Positions 17,887 to 26,730 of a stretch of DNA of 64,000 nucleotides are shown here, one piece after another; the first letter of the stretch is position 1, and every line of letters starts with the position of its first letter. The stretch spans positions 558,001 to 622,000 of the forward strand of contig NZ_JBFAZP010000002.1 in the NCBI RefSeq assembly GCF_040681875.1, written 5' to 3'. Below the pieces are notes generated by a model that ran no database searches, was not told the origin of the DNA, and saw only the letters and a program-made list of their open reading frames with translations. The DNA comes from Longispora sp040681875. GTDB lineage: Bacteria; Actinomycetota; Actinomycetes; Mycobacteriales; Micromonosporaceae. Position numbers and translations under genes: made by a program.

Positions 17887-18531
17887 CTAGCGGGACGGTC
17901 GCGGCCCCGGGGCGCGGGCGCCGTCGAGGACCAGACGCACCAGGTCCTCGGCGGTACCCGGGTCGGCGGGTTCGCCCAGGACCACGCAACGGAAGAACAC
18001 CGCACCGCCGAGGGCCTCACTGATCGTGTCGACCGGGACCGAGTCCCCCAGTTCCCCGCGCGCGGCGGCGGAGCGCAGCACCAGCTCCACGGCCTGTTTG
18101 ACCGGCGCCAGGAACTGTTCCCGGACGACGGTGCGGAACCCCTCGTCGGCGCCGAAGTCGGCCAGCACCCCGGCGGCGGCCGCGACCGCCGCCGGGGTGC
18201 CGAACTCGGCGATCATGGCGCGCACCAGGGTGCGGAGGTCGGCCTCCAGGTCGCCGGTGTCCGGGACCGTCCGCGGGCCGACGCTGGTGAAGACGGTCTC
18301 GTAGACCAGGTGGGCCTTGCTGGGCCAGCGCCGGTAGATGGAGGTCCGGGCCACTCCGGCGCGGCGGGCCACCGACTCCAGCGACGTGCCCGGGTAGCCG
18401 ACCTCCACGAGGAGTGCGCGGGTCGCGGCGGCGATGGCCTCGTCGACCCGCCCGTCCCGGGGGCGCCCGCGCCCCGTCGGCCCGGAGCCGTGGGCGGGCG
18501 GCGGCTGGGCGGCGGCGCTGTCGTTCACCAT
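17887..18531 (-). CDS. TetR-family transcriptional regulator
   Basis: The 214-residue protein has the TetR N-terminal domain (about 28-75: VDEAIAAATRALL, then the helix-turn-helix TSLESVARRAGVARTSIYRRW) and a helical TetR_C-like ligand-binding domain. It starts an operon with the four-helix membrane protein and probably autoregulates through the promoter region at 18532-18737. The inducer is unknown. Confidence 0.85.
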   Translation of the reverse strand: MVNDSAAAQPPPAHGSGPTGRGRPRDGRVDEAIAAATRALLVEVGYPGTSLESVARRAGVARTSIYRRWPSKAHLVYETVFTSVGPRTVPDTGDLEADLRTLVRAMIAEFGTPAAVAAAAGVLADFGADEGFRTVVREQFLAPVKQAVELVLRSAAARGELGDSVPVDTISEALGGAVFFRCVVLGEPADPGTAEDLVRLVLDGARAPGPRPSR

Positions 18532-18737
18532 GGCTTTACGCTACACGACGTACCGTATCGTTAATCGGCGCCACCCCCGGACTGCCCGTGGCCGGGTGTC
18601 GAGACGGGCCCAGGGTGGCCGGTACCCGTCTCGATCCGGCGGTTTGGGGGTGGCCGGGGCGGCGGAGGAGACGGCCGCGCCGGTACCCATCTGGGGCTGG
18701 GCGTTTCTCCCGGTCTCCGGCGGGGCATCCTTATGAC

Positions 18738-20033
18738 ATGAACCCCGGGCTGCTGGGCGGTCGCTACCGTGTCGAGGAAGAGCTCGGCCGGGGCGCCATG
18801 GCCTGCGTGTGGCGCGCGACGGACCTGCGGCTCGGGCGGTCCGTCGCCGTGAAGATCCTCGACAAGGCCGACGTCTTCGGGCCGACGACACTGAAACGCT
18901 TCGAACGCGAGGCCCGCACCGTGGCCTCGCTGTCGCACCCGAACATCGTCGGGGTCTGGGACACGGGCAGCGAGGCCGGGGTTCCGTACCTGGTGCTGGA
19001 ACTCGTCGACGGCGACAGCCTCGCCACCCGGCTGGCCGACGGGCCGCTGTCCGTCCCCGAGGCCGTGCGGATCGCCGTCCAACTGTGCGAAGGGCTGGCT
19101 GCGGCCCACACCGCCGGGGTGGTGCACCGCGACATCAAACCCGCCAACATCCTGCTCACCACGACCGGCGTGGCGAAGATCTGCGACTTCGGGATCGCCC
19201 GCCTCCGGCAGACCGACGTCACCGAGGAAGCCCTGACCGCCGCCGGCATGATCATCGGCAGCAGCGACTACCTCGCGCCCGAGCAGGCCACCGGCCGGCC
19301 GGTCGACGGCCTGACGGACCTGTACGCGCTGGGCGCCGTCCTCTACGCGATGGTCAGCGGGGGCCCGCCGTTCACGGCCGACACCCCGCTGGGCGTGGTG
19401 CACCAGCACGTCACGACGGTCCCGCCCCCGCTGTCGGCGACCGTGCCCGGGGTGCCGGCCGCCCTGGACGACCTCGTCGCGGGGCTGCTGGCCAAGGACC
19501 CGGCCGCGCGGCCCGCGACCGCCGGGGAGGTCCGGTCCGCGCTGCTCGCCATCGGAACGGAGGCCACCGCGGCACTGTCCGGGGCCACCCGGGTCGAGGG
19601 CGGTCGGCGGCGCGGCGCGGTACTCGTCGGGGCCGGGGTCGTGGCCCTGGCGGCGGTGGGCGCGCTGCTGCTGGCGGTGTCCCGGGACGGCGGGCCGACC
19701 GGGGGCGCCCCGTCGGGGACGCCGGTGTCCGTGGCGCCGTCCGGTTCGCCGGTGCCGGTGCCGGTGGTGAGCGGCGGGACGGGATCCGCGCCCTTCCCCA
19801 CCCGGTCGTCCGGCGTCGGCCCGTCGCCGTCGGCCGTCCCCAGCCCGACGGTCGTGCCCTCGGCGGTGCCGTCGGCGAGTGCCGGGCCGTCGGCGTCGCC
19901 GACCGCGCAACCGCCCACCGGGGAGCCCACCACGGGGCCGGAGCCGACGGAGCCACCGAGGACACCCGACGGTTCTCCCGCGCCGGCCGCCGGGACGCCG
20001 TCACCGGTCGGCCGCCCGGGCGCGCCCGCCTAG
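18738..20033 (+). CDS. Membrane Ser/Thr protein kinase, PknB-type
   Basis: The 431-residue protein has an N-terminal kinase domain (about 10-270) with the P-loop GRGAMACVW, Lys39 in VAVKIL, catalytic loop HRDIKPAN (Asp132) and DFG at 150-152. A single transmembrane helix (about 294-314) is followed by an extracytoplasmic tail of about 115 residues that is almost all Pro, Ser, Thr, Gly and Ala. The tail has no PASTA domain, so signal sensing may be through the disordered region or a partner. ATG 18738 is used; no clear ribosome binding site is seen. The gene is monocistronic. Confidence 0.9.
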   Translation: MNPGLLGGRYRVEEELGRGAMACVWRATDLRLGRSVAVKILDKADVFGPTTLKRFEREARTVASLSHPNIVGVWDTGSEAGVPYLVLELVDGDSLATRLADGPLSVPEAVRIAVQLCEGLAAAHTAGVVHRDIKPANILLTTTGVAKICDFGIARLRQTDVTEEALTAAGMIIGSSDYLAPEQATGRPVDGLTDLYALGAVLYAMVSGGPPFTADTPLGVVHQHVTTVPPPLSATVPGVPAALDDLVAGLLAKDPAARPATAGEVRSALLAIGTEATAALSGATRVEGGRRRGAVLVGAGVVALAAVGALLLAVSRDGGPTGGAPSGTPVSVAPSGSPVPVPVVSGGTGSAPFPTRSSGVGPSPSAVPSPTVVPSAVPSASAGPSASPTAQPPTGEPTTGPEPTEPPRTPDGSPAPAAGTPSPVGRPGAPA

Positions 20034-20191
20034 CTCCCGGAACGACCGCACCCAGCTCCCGGGACGACCAGCCGTAGGTCCCGGACGACCGGCGACGTAG
20101 GTCCCGGACGACCGGCGACGTTGCTCCCGGGGACAGCCGGCCGTAGGTCCCGGACGACCGGCGCCGTTGCTCCCGGGACGACCGGCACCGG
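20034..20191. repeat. Seven tandem units of 22-23 bp between convergent genes
   Basis: The array begins at the kinase stop codon. Units follow the pattern (G/C)TCCCGGGACGACCGGC followed by GACGTAG or a variant. Two unit types alternate partly (starting GTCCCGGACG or CTCCCGGGACG), suggesting higher-order duplication. It fills most of the gap to the minus-strand oxidoreductase stop. Confidence 0.9.
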
Positions 20192-20232
20192 ACGCCGGCC
20201 CGCACCGCCCGAGCACTGTCGCCCGGGTCCGC

Positions 20233-21198
20233 TCAGGGAATGAGCACGAGCTTGCCGGGGGCGTGCCCGGCGATGCCGACCTCGTGCGCCTTCGCGGCCT
20301 CGGCCAGCGGAAACGTCAGGTCGACGATGACGCGCAGCGCCCCGGATCCGGCGAGGTCGACGAGCTCACCCCGGGCGGCGTCCCGGAGTTCGGCGCCCGG
20401 GTCCTCCCCGGGGCCGTAGCCGAGCAGCCGGACGCCGGCCGTGGCCCGGAGCGGCGAGGACCCGGTGATCGAGGCGATCCGGGTGCGGTCGGCCACCAGG
20501 GCGAGGGAGACGTCGAGCGCCTCGTCGGTACCGGCGAGGTCCACCGCCGCGTGGACACCCCCGGGTGCGGCGGCGCGCACCCGGTCGGCCAACCCGGGCC
20601 CGTAGGCGACGGGGACGGCGCCGAGTTCGCGCAGCAGCGCGTGGTTGCGGTCGGCGGCGGTGGCGATCACCGTCGCCCCCGTGGCGGTGGCCAGTTGCAC
20701 GGCCATCAGGCCGACCCCGCCGGACCCGCCGTGCACGAGCACGGTGTCCCCGGCGGCCACCCCGGCGGCGTGCAGCGCGTGGACGGCGGTGGTGCCGGTC
20801 AGGATCAGCGACCCGGCCTCGGCCCAGCCGAGGCCGGCGGGCTTGGGGAGGACAGAGGTGGCCGGGGCGGTGACGTAGTCGGCGTAGGCGGCGGTCACCG
20901 GGTACACGATGACCTCGTCGCCGACCCGCACGCCGGTCACGTCCGGGCCGACCTCGGTGACGACGCCCGCGCACTCCAGGCCGAGCGAGGGCATCGCGGC
21001 GGCGGTCCCGGCGGCGTCCCGGTGGTCGTCGGCCACCTGGTGGAAGGCCCCGCTGTAGAGCTTCCAGTCGATCGGGTTGACCCCCGCGGCGCGGACCTCG
21101 ACGACCACCCTGTCGGCGGCCGCGCGCGGGGTCGGCACCTCGGTCACGGCGAGCACGTCGGGCGTGCCGTAGGCGGTCGGACGCACGATTCTGGGCAT
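20233..21198 (-). CDS. Zinc-less MDR-family NADPH:quinone oxidoreductase-like protein
   Basis: The 321-residue protein has the N-terminal GroES-like domain (AAGVNPIDWKLYSG) and a Rossmann domain with the nucleotide motif HGGSGGVGLMAVQLA, typical of quinone reductase-like medium-chain dehydrogenases that reduce quinones or activated alkenes with NADPH. No structural-zinc Cys cluster is present. ATG 21198 has CAGGAG upstream at good spacing. It is divergent from a LysR gene, the usual arrangement for a LysR-controlled oxidoreductase. Confidence 0.9.
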   Translation of the reverse strand: MPRIVRPTAYGTPDVLAVTEVPTPRAAADRVVVEVRAAGVNPIDWKLYSGAFHQVADDHRDAAGTAAAMPSLGLECAGVVTEVGPDVTGVRVGDEVIVYPVTAAYADYVTAPATSVLPKPAGLGWAEAGSLILTGTTAVHALHAAGVAAGDTVLVHGGSGGVGLMAVQLATATGATVIATAADRNHALLRELGAVPVAYGPGLADRVRAAAPGGVHAAVDLAGTDEALDVSLALVADRTRIASITGSSPLRATAGVRLLGYGPGEDPGAELRDAARGELVDLAGSGALRVIVDLTFPLAEAAKAHEVGIAGHAPGKLVLIP

Positions 21199-21275
21199 TG
21201 CTGAACTCCTGACGTGGTGGAATGCGTGCCCCGCGATCGATCGGGGGCTCCTGGGAACCAGTATCGAACCGCTCC

Positions 21276-21296
21276 GGCATAATGCCCAGTGCACTG
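21276..21296. promoter_or_regulatory. Two adjacent palindromes in the LysR/oxidoreductase divergent promoter
   Basis: GGCAT-A-ATGCC (21276-21286) is immediately followed by the perfect palindrome CAGTGCACTG (21287-21296). They sit between divergent starts at 21198 and 21341, where a LysR-type protein would bind. Confidence 0.45.
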
Positions 21297-21340
21297 TTGG
21301 TAGCGATTAAGTGCGTCGAACGCATGAATGGGGGTACCGG

Positions 21341-22303
21341 GTGGCGGAGGAGCTGGACCTCAACCTGTTGCGCGTGTTCGACGCGCTGATGGACACCGGC
21401 AGCGTCGCGAAGGCCGCCGCGCGCCTGCACCTGTCCGCGCCGGCGACCAGCCGGGCGCTGGGCCGCCTGCGGCGGGCGATGAACGACCCCATCCTGGTAC
21501 GGGCGGGCCGCGGCCTGGTCCCCACCCCGTTCGCCCTGCGCTCGGCCGCCACGGTCAGGGCACTGCTCGACGCGGCGGACCGGCTGCGCACCGACCCCAC
21601 CGACAGCGACCCGGGATCCTGGCGGCGCACGTTCACGATCCGCCTCAACGACGCCCTCGTGCCCGTCATCGCCCCGCGCCTCACCCGCCGGATCGCGGGC
21701 GAGGCACCCGGGGTCCGGCTGCGGTTCCTCGGCCAGGACTCCGAGGAACCCGACCCGCTGCGCGACGGCTCGATCGACCTGGACGTCGCGGTCGGCAATC
21801 CCCCGCCACCCGACGTGCACAGCTCCCCGTTGTTCACCGACCGCTTCGTCGCCGTCGTCGCCGCCGACTCGGAGCTGGGCCGGGCGCCGCGCCTGACCCT
21901 CGACGACCTGTGCCGCCATCCGCACGTCTCCGCCTCGCGCCGGGGCCTCGCCCGGGGCCCGCTCGACGCCGCCCTGGAACAGGTCGGGCGGTCCCGGCGC
22001 GTCGCGGCGGTCGTGCCCTCCTACGCCGTGGGCGCGCTGATGGCCCTGGAGGACGACGTCGTCTGCCTCGTGCCCCGGGTGATCGCCGCGCACCTGGTCG
22101 GGCGGGGCGTCCCCCTCCGGTACCACGAGGTGCCCGTCGACCTGCCCACCGCCGACGTGGAGCTGCGCTGGCACCGCCGGGTCCACGACGACCCCGCCTC
22201 GCGGTGGCTCCGCGACCGGCTCCGGGACGCCCTCCGGCCGCTCACGGCCGGCCCGCGCCCGACGGGATCGCGGGCCGGCGGCGCGCACGCCCCTACGACC
22301 TGA
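21341..22303 (+). CDS. LysR-family transcriptional regulator
   Basis: The 320-residue protein has an N-terminal winged helix (LDLNLLRVFDALMDTGSVAKAAARL region) and a C-terminal periplasmic-binding-like effector domain. I use GTG 21341 because GGGGG lies six bases upstream and the resulting N-terminus matches the family; a GTG at 21311 would add ten residues. It is divergent from the quinone oxidoreductase gene and presumably activates it in response to a substrate-like ligand. Confidence 0.85.
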   Translation: MAEELDLNLLRVFDALMDTGSVAKAAARLHLSAPATSRALGRLRRAMNDPILVRAGRGLVPTPFALRSAATVRALLDAADRLRTDPTDSDPGSWRRTFTIRLNDALVPVIAPRLTRRIAGEAPGVRLRFLGQDSEEPDPLRDGSIDLDVAVGNPPPPDVHSSPLFTDRFVAVVAADSELGRAPRLTLDDLCRHPHVSASRRGLARGPLDAALEQVGRSRRVAAVVPSYAVGALMALEDDVVCLVPRVIAAHLVGRGVPLRYHEVPVDLPTADVELRWHRRVHDDPASRWLRDRLRDALRPLTAGPRPTGSRAGGAHAPTT

Positions 22304-22310
22304 CCTTCTC

Positions 22311-22424
22311 GGGGAACTGCCGGGCCGGCGCGGTCGCGCACCATCTGCTTGGGGAACCACCGGCCCGGCGCGGTCGCGCACCATCTGTTTGGGGAACTAC
22401 CGGCCCGGCGCTTTCGCGCACCGG
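22311..22424. repeat. Three tandem 40-bp units between convergent genes
   Basis: Units start at 22311, 22351 and 22391, each beginning GGGGAAC and containing GGCCCGGCGCGGTCGCGCACC. The first two are full length and the third decays after about 34 bp. The period is exactly 40. The array separates the LysR gene end from the minus-strand MFS gene end. Confidence 0.9.
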
Positions 22425-22522
22425 CGACCAGTGGGGTGGACAGTGGCCGCGCACCGGATCCTCCGGACCCCGCGTTCCGGTCCCCGAACGCGCCGACACC
22501 CGGCGATGCGTCCCGCAACGTG

Positions 22523-24067
22523 TCAGGACACGGGCTGGTGCTCCGCCCGGGGCGCGGGCTCGACGACGGCGGCGCGGGACGGGCGACCGAGCCACCGCAG
22601 GGTCGCGAGCGCGCCGACCAGGGCGATGCCGGCGCACACCAGCGCGCCCTGCCCCATCGCGGCCGTGAACGCGCGGTCGGCGGCGGTGAGCAGCTCGGCG
22701 CCGGAGGCCGGGGGCAGGTGACCGGCGAGGACGTGCGCGGCGGTCAGGTCCTCGGTGGCCCGGGCGGGGGCGGCGGGCAGGTCCCCGGCGAGCCGGGCGC
22801 GGTAGACGGCGGACACGACGCTGCCCACGACGGCGATGCCCAGGACGCCGCCGAGCTCGCGGACCACGCCGTTGATCGAGCTGACCGTGTGGGCCCGGTC
22901 CGGGGGCGTCGCCGCGATGGTGGCCTCGCTGGCCGGGGCCATGATCAGGCCCATGCCTGCCCCGGTGACGCCCATGGTGAGGGCCAGGACCCAGAACGGG
23001 GTACCCACCGTGGTCAGGGACACCCCGCCCAGCCCGACGGCCATCGTCACCAGCCCGGCTCCGATCGTGTACCGGACGCCCAGCCGCGCCGCCACCAGGG
23101 CACTGGTCCCGGCCGTCGCCGCCATGGACAGGGCGAACGGGAGCGCGCCGAGCCCGGCCTGCAACGGGCTGTACCCGTGCACGAGCTGCAGGTACTGGGT
23201 GTAGACGAACAGCGCGCCGAACAGCGCGAAGAACGTGACGGCGAGGGTGAGGCTGGCGACGCTGAAGGCCGGGTTGCCGAAGACCCTGATGTCCACCATG
23301 GGGTGTGCGGCGCGCAGTTCCCACAGGGCGAACGCGGTCAGCAGTACCGCCGCCGCGCCGGCCTCGGCGAGCGAGGTGGTCGAGAGCCAGCCGCGTTCGG
23401 GGCCGTGCACGATCGCGTCGACGAGCGCCGCCAGGCCGGCGGTCGACAGCAGCAGGCCCGGCACGTCGAACCGGCCGCCCCGGTGGCCCGGCAGGGCGGG
23501 GATCAGGGTCAGGGCCGCGACGAGGGCCAGCCCGACCAGCGGGACGTTGATCCAGAACGCGCTGCTCCAGGAGAAGTGTTCCAGGAGCACCCCGCCGAGG
23601 ACCGGGCCGACCACGATGCCGATCCCGGCGGTCGCCGACCAGATCGCGATGGCCTTCGGGCGTTCCCGGGGGCCGAACAGCGCCACGATCATCGACAGGG
23701 TCGCCGGCATGATGAGCGCGGCGCCGAGGCCCATCACCGCCCGGTACCCGATGAGCTGGCCGGTGCCGGTCGCGGTCGCGGCGGCAACCGAGCCGGCGGC
23801 GAAGACCACGAGGCCGCCGACCAGGGCCCGGCGGTGACCGAACCGGGCGCCGAGGCCGCCGGCCACGATCAGCATCGAGGCGAACACCAGGGTGTAGGAG
23901 TTGTTGATCCACTGCAGGTCGGCCGTCGAGGCGCTCAGCGCGCGGGCGAGGGCCGGCAGGGCCGTGTTGAGCACGGTGTTGTCGATGGTGGTGATGACGA
24001 GCGAGGCGCAGAGTACGGCCAGCGCTGGCCAACGGCGGGGGTGTCCGGATTCCTGGTCGAGCGGCAT
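22523..24067 (-). CDS. DHA2-family (EmrB/QacA-type) MFS drug exporter
   Basis: The 514-residue protein has 14 predicted helices, starts with the family signature ALAVLCASLVITTIDNTVLN in helix 1, and has motif A (GARFGHRRA) and motif C (GIGIVVGPVLGGVLL). Such proteins export cationic or hydrophobic drugs by proton antiport. It is divergent from a TetR repressor gene with a CTAAC-N4-GTTAG operator in between, so it is most likely induced by a substrate that binds the repressor. Confidence 0.9.
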   Translation of the reverse strand: MPLDQESGHPRRWPALAVLCASLVITTIDNTVLNTALPALARALSASTADLQWINNSYTLVFASMLIVAGGLGARFGHRRALVGGLVVFAAGSVAAATATGTGQLIGYRAVMGLGAALIMPATLSMIVALFGPRERPKAIAIWSATAGIGIVVGPVLGGVLLEHFSWSSAFWINVPLVGLALVAALTLIPALPGHRGGRFDVPGLLLSTAGLAALVDAIVHGPERGWLSTTSLAEAGAAAVLLTAFALWELRAAHPMVDIRVFGNPAFSVASLTLAVTFFALFGALFVYTQYLQLVHGYSPLQAGLGALPFALSMAATAGTSALVAARLGVRYTIGAGLVTMAVGLGGVSLTTVGTPFWVLALTMGVTGAGMGLIMAPASEATIAATPPDRAHTVSSINGVVRELGGVLGIAVVGSVVSAVYRARLAGDLPAAPARATEDLTAAHVLAGHLPPASGAELLTAADRAFTAAMGQGALVCAGIALVGALATLRWLGRPSRAAVVEPAPRAEHQPVS

Positions 24068-24095
24068 CGGGGGCTCCTAACCTTACGAGTGTTAA

Positions 24096-24109
24096 CTAAC
24101 AGTCGTTAG
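24096..24109. promoter_or_regulatory. Candidate TetR operator CTAAC-AGTC-GTTAG
   Basis: A perfect 5-bp inverted repeat lies between the divergent MFS and TetR starts. The half site CTAACAG recurs 24 bp downstream (near 24123), giving a second partial copy close to the TetR start. This is the expected arrangement for a repressor controlling both genes. Confidence 0.6.
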
Positions 24110-24145
24110 GCTAGCTCTTCGACTAACAGGTGTAAAGTCACGACG

Positions 24146-24769
24146 GTGAAGACGTCCGAGACGGCCGGCCGGCACCGCAACCCGCGCGGCGAGGGCGGGC
24201 GGCTGCGCGGCGAGATCCTCAGCGCCGCGACGGCACTGATCGTGCGGACGGGCTCCGACGAGGCCGTGACGCTGCGGTCGGTGGCCCGCGAGGTGGGCAT
24301 CTCGGCCCCGTCGATCTACTCCCACTTCGCCGACCGCGACGCGATCATCGCCGCAGTGGTCGAGGAGGCACTGGAGCAGCTCGCCGAGGCGGTGCGCACC
24401 GCGACCGCCGAGCACACCGACCCCGTGGACCGGCTCCTCGCCGGCTGCGCCGCCTACGTCGACCACAGCACCCGGGAGTCCGCCCGCTACCAGGTGCTGT
24501 TCGGCTTCGCCCGGCAGAAGGCGGAACTGGCGGACGACGACGGCAAGGGCCCGGAGTTCCTCGGCGGGTTCGACCTGCTCGTCGACGGCGTGACCCGGTG
24601 CGCGGAGGCCGGCCGCTCGGCCAGCACCGACCCGTTCGCCGACGCGGTGCTGATCTGGACGGCCCTGCACGGCCAGGTCGTCCTGCGGGCCAACATCCCC
24701 TTCTTCCCGTGGCCACCCGACGACGGGGTGGAGCAGCTGGTGCTGCGGCTGGCCCGGATCAGCGCCTGA
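24146..24769 (+). CDS. TetR-family repressor of the adjacent MFS exporter
   Basis: The 207-residue protein has a TetR DNA-binding domain (about 22-68, VTLRSVAREVGISAPSIYSHF) and a C-terminal WHG-type domain (TetR_C_13-like, with ALHGQVVLRANIPFFPWP). GTG 24146 lies a few bases after the partial operator, and no strong ribosome binding site is seen, so the message may be nearly leaderless. It is divergent from the exporter gene. Confidence 0.85.
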   Translation: MKTSETAGRHRNPRGEGGRLRGEILSAATALIVRTGSDEAVTLRSVAREVGISAPSIYSHFADRDAIIAAVVEEALEQLAEAVRTATAEHTDPVDRLLAGCAAYVDHSTRESARYQVLFGFARQKAELADDDGKGPEFLGGFDLLVDGVTRCAEAGRSASTDPFADAVLIWTALHGQVVLRANIPFFPWPPDDGVEQLVLRLARISA

Positions 24770-24867
24770 GCGGTCCGGCGACGGGAGCCCGCCCCGGGTG
24801 GGACGTGGCGGGCGAGTGGCCCGGCCGACCTTTCGCCCGGTCACGGGCGGAGTGCGACGATGGGGCC

Positions 24868-25662
24868 ATGCGGATCGAACGGGTCAAGGCCTGCCTCAAC
24901 GGCGGTCGGCGCGTCGCCGAGCACCCGGCGGTGCCGGTGACCCCGGCTCAGTTGGCGGCGGCCGCCACCTCCGCGACGGCGGCCGGTGCCGAGGCCGTGC
25001 ACGTGCACCCGAGGGACGGGCACGGCGCCGAAACGCTGGCGGCGCCCGACATCGGCGCGGCGGTCGGCGCGATCCGCCGGGCCTGCCCGGACGTACCCGT
25101 CGGGGTCTCCACGGGTCTGTGGATCGCCGGACACGACCCCGGCGCGCGCCTGGACGCGGTGGCGGGGTGGTCGCGGCTGCCCGCGTCCCGTCGGCCCGAC
25201 TTCGCGTCGGTCAACCTCAGCGAACCGGGCTTCGGCCCGCTGGCGCTGACCCTGTGGTCCCTCGGCGTCGCCGTCGAGGCCGGCGTGTGGTCGACCGCCG
25301 ACGCCGACGCCCTGGCCGGGTCGGGGCTGGCCGGGCGGTGCCTGCGCGTCCTCGTCGAGATCATCGGAACGCCCCGGGACGCCGCCCCGGCCGCGGCCAC
25401 GGCCGTGCTCGACCGACTCGAAGCGCTCGACTGCCCGGGACCACGCCTCCTGCACGGCGAGGACGAGGCCACCTGGCCCCTGGTGGCGCTCGCCGGACAG
25501 CTCGGCCTGGCCACCCGGATCGGCCTGGAGGACACCACCACGGACCCCGATGGTGCACCGGTCGCAGGCAACGCCGAGCTCGTGCGGCTCGCCCTGGCCA
25601 CCTGGACCGCACAGCGGCCCAGCCCCGGAGGCAACGAGGAAGCGAGCCGGCCCGGTCGGTGA
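24868..25662 (+). CDS. Beta-keto acid cleavage enzyme (BKACE/DUF849 family)
   Basis: The 264-residue protein carries the family metal-binding motif HVHPRD (about 46-51), with other conserved elements such as GVSTGLW, NLSEPGF and GLEDT. BKACE enzymes are zinc-dependent TIM barrels that condense a beta-keto acid with acetyl-CoA to give a CoA ester and acetoacetate, as in lysine fermentation. The substrate of this member is unknown. ATG 24868 fits the family N-terminus (KACLNGGR). It stands alone; no lysine or carnitine pathway genes adjoin. Confidence 0.85.
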   Translation: MRIERVKACLNGGRRVAEHPAVPVTPAQLAAAATSATAAGAEAVHVHPRDGHGAETLAAPDIGAAVGAIRRACPDVPVGVSTGLWIAGHDPGARLDAVAGWSRLPASRRPDFASVNLSEPGFGPLALTLWSLGVAVEAGVWSTADADALAGSGLAGRCLRVLVEIIGTPRDAAPAAATAVLDRLEALDCPGPRLLHGEDEATWPLVALAGQLGLATRIGLEDTTTDPDGAPVAGNAELVRLALATWTAQRPSPGGNEEASRPGR

Positions 25663-25692
25663 CGTCCAGCCGGCGGTGGGCCGGAGCGCCCG

Positions 25693-26169
25693 TCAGCGCC
25701 CGCCGTGGGCTTCGGCGATCCGGGCGAGCTGTCCGGTGACCGTGCCCCAGCCCTCGGCGAAGCCGAGCTTCTCGTGCAGGGCCCGGGCGGCGGGGTCGCC
25801 GTGCCGGACGACGACCCGGTAGTCCGTGCCGTCCGGATGGTCGCCCAGGGTGATCTCCGCCGTCATGGCGACCGGGGCCGGGCTCGCGGGTCGCCAGCCG
25901 CCGTCGACCGCGTTGGTGAACACGATCCGCTCCAGCTCCTCCACGACGAGGAAGCACGCGTCGAGGTGCGGGAGGTACTCCACCCCGTCCTCGCTGAGCC
26001 GGGTCACGAGCCCGCCGCCGGGCCGGACCTCCAGGCGGTCGACGCGGCACAGGGTGGGGGCCGGGAGCCACCACCGCGCGAAGCTCGCCGGGTCGGTCCA
26101 GGCGTTCCAGACGGCCGCGCGGGGGGCGCGGACGATCCGCTCCACGGTCAGGTCCAGGTCGGGGTTCAT
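25693..26169 (-). CDS. SRPBCC/AHSA1-domain protein
   Basis: The 158-residue protein is a START/AHSA1-like hydrophobic-pocket fold, with the typical opening VERIVRAPRAAVWNAWTDPASFARWW and C-terminal GWGTVTGQLARIAEA. Its start overlaps the stop of the preceding ArsR gene (ATGA), so they are translationally coupled. ArsR-SRPBCC pairs are very common in actinomycetes; the SRPBCC partner may bind a small lipid or aromatic ligand, but its role is not established. Confidence 0.85.
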   Translation of the reverse strand: MNPDLDLTVERIVRAPRAAVWNAWTDPASFARWWLPAPTLCRVDRLEVRPGGGLVTRLSEDGVEYLPHLDACFLVVEELERIVFTNAVDGGWRPASPAPVAMTAEITLGDHPDGTDYRVVVRHGDPAARALHEKLGFAEGWGTVTGQLARIAEAHGGR

Positions 26170-26504
26170 GGTCGGTTCTCCCTGGTGTCGGTGAGGAAGT
26201 CCTCGAGCCGGTCGGTGCGCTCCTCCCAGACCCGGCGCTGCTCGGCGAGCCAGTCGTCGAGGACCGCGAGGCGTTCCCGGTTGAGGACGCACGTGCGCAC
26301 CCGGCCGGACTTGGCCGTGCGGATCAGGCCATTGGCCTCGAGGGTCCGCAGGTGCTTCATGAAGGAGGGAAGGGTCATCGGGAACTCGCGGGCGAGGTCA
26401 CTGACACTCGTCGGACCACGGCCGAGGCGCCGGATGACCCCGCGCCGGGTCGGGTCGGCGAGGGCGACGAACACGCCGTCGAGTTCCGCCAGATACTGTG
26501 CCAC
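26166..26504 (-). CDS. ArsR-family (SmtB-fold) regulator
   Basis: The 112-residue winged-helix protein has the core LADPTRRGVIRRL, a recognition helix around SFMKHLRTLEANGLI, and a long C-terminal helix (WLAEQRRVWEERTDRLEDFL). No metal-binding Cys/His cluster is visible, so it is probably not a metal sensor. GTG 26504 starts an operon with the SRPBCC gene, and it likely autoregulates. Confidence 0.85.
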   Translation of the reverse strand: MAQYLAELDGVFVALADPTRRGVIRRLGRGPTSVSDLAREFPMTLPSFMKHLRTLEANGLIRTAKSGRVRTCVLNRERLAVLDDWLAEQRRVWEERTDRLEDFLTDTRENRP

Positions 26505-26618
26505 AAGGCTAAGTATTACCCCGGGCCGACACTTAGCGCAAGGGCAAAGTATCTACCGCCCCGCCAGCGCCCGAGAAGGGCCCGACAGCGACCCGGCAGG
26601 CGGCTCGGCCGGGGATCC

Positions 26619-26692
26619 GAAGCGGCCCGCGCGGCCCCGTGACACGACCGCGCCACGGAACGGCCCACGCAGCCCCGGGACGCGACCGCGCC
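26619..26692. repeat. Two diverged tandem units of about 39 bp
   Basis: A unit beginning GAAGCGGCCCGC (26619) is followed by a similar unit from 26658; both run through a CCCCGNGAC core into GCGACCGCGCC. It is a weaker array than the others, located between the ArsR promoter and the stop of the small antitoxin-like gene. Confidence 0.5.
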
Positions 26693-26730
26693 CGCCCGGG
26701 CGGTGCTCGGACGGGCGCGGCGGGCGTGCT

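Noticed and set aside
22311..22424. Possible CRISPR-like array
   Set aside because: Units are contiguous tandem copies without unique spacers, and no cas genes are present; the same holds for the other arrays.
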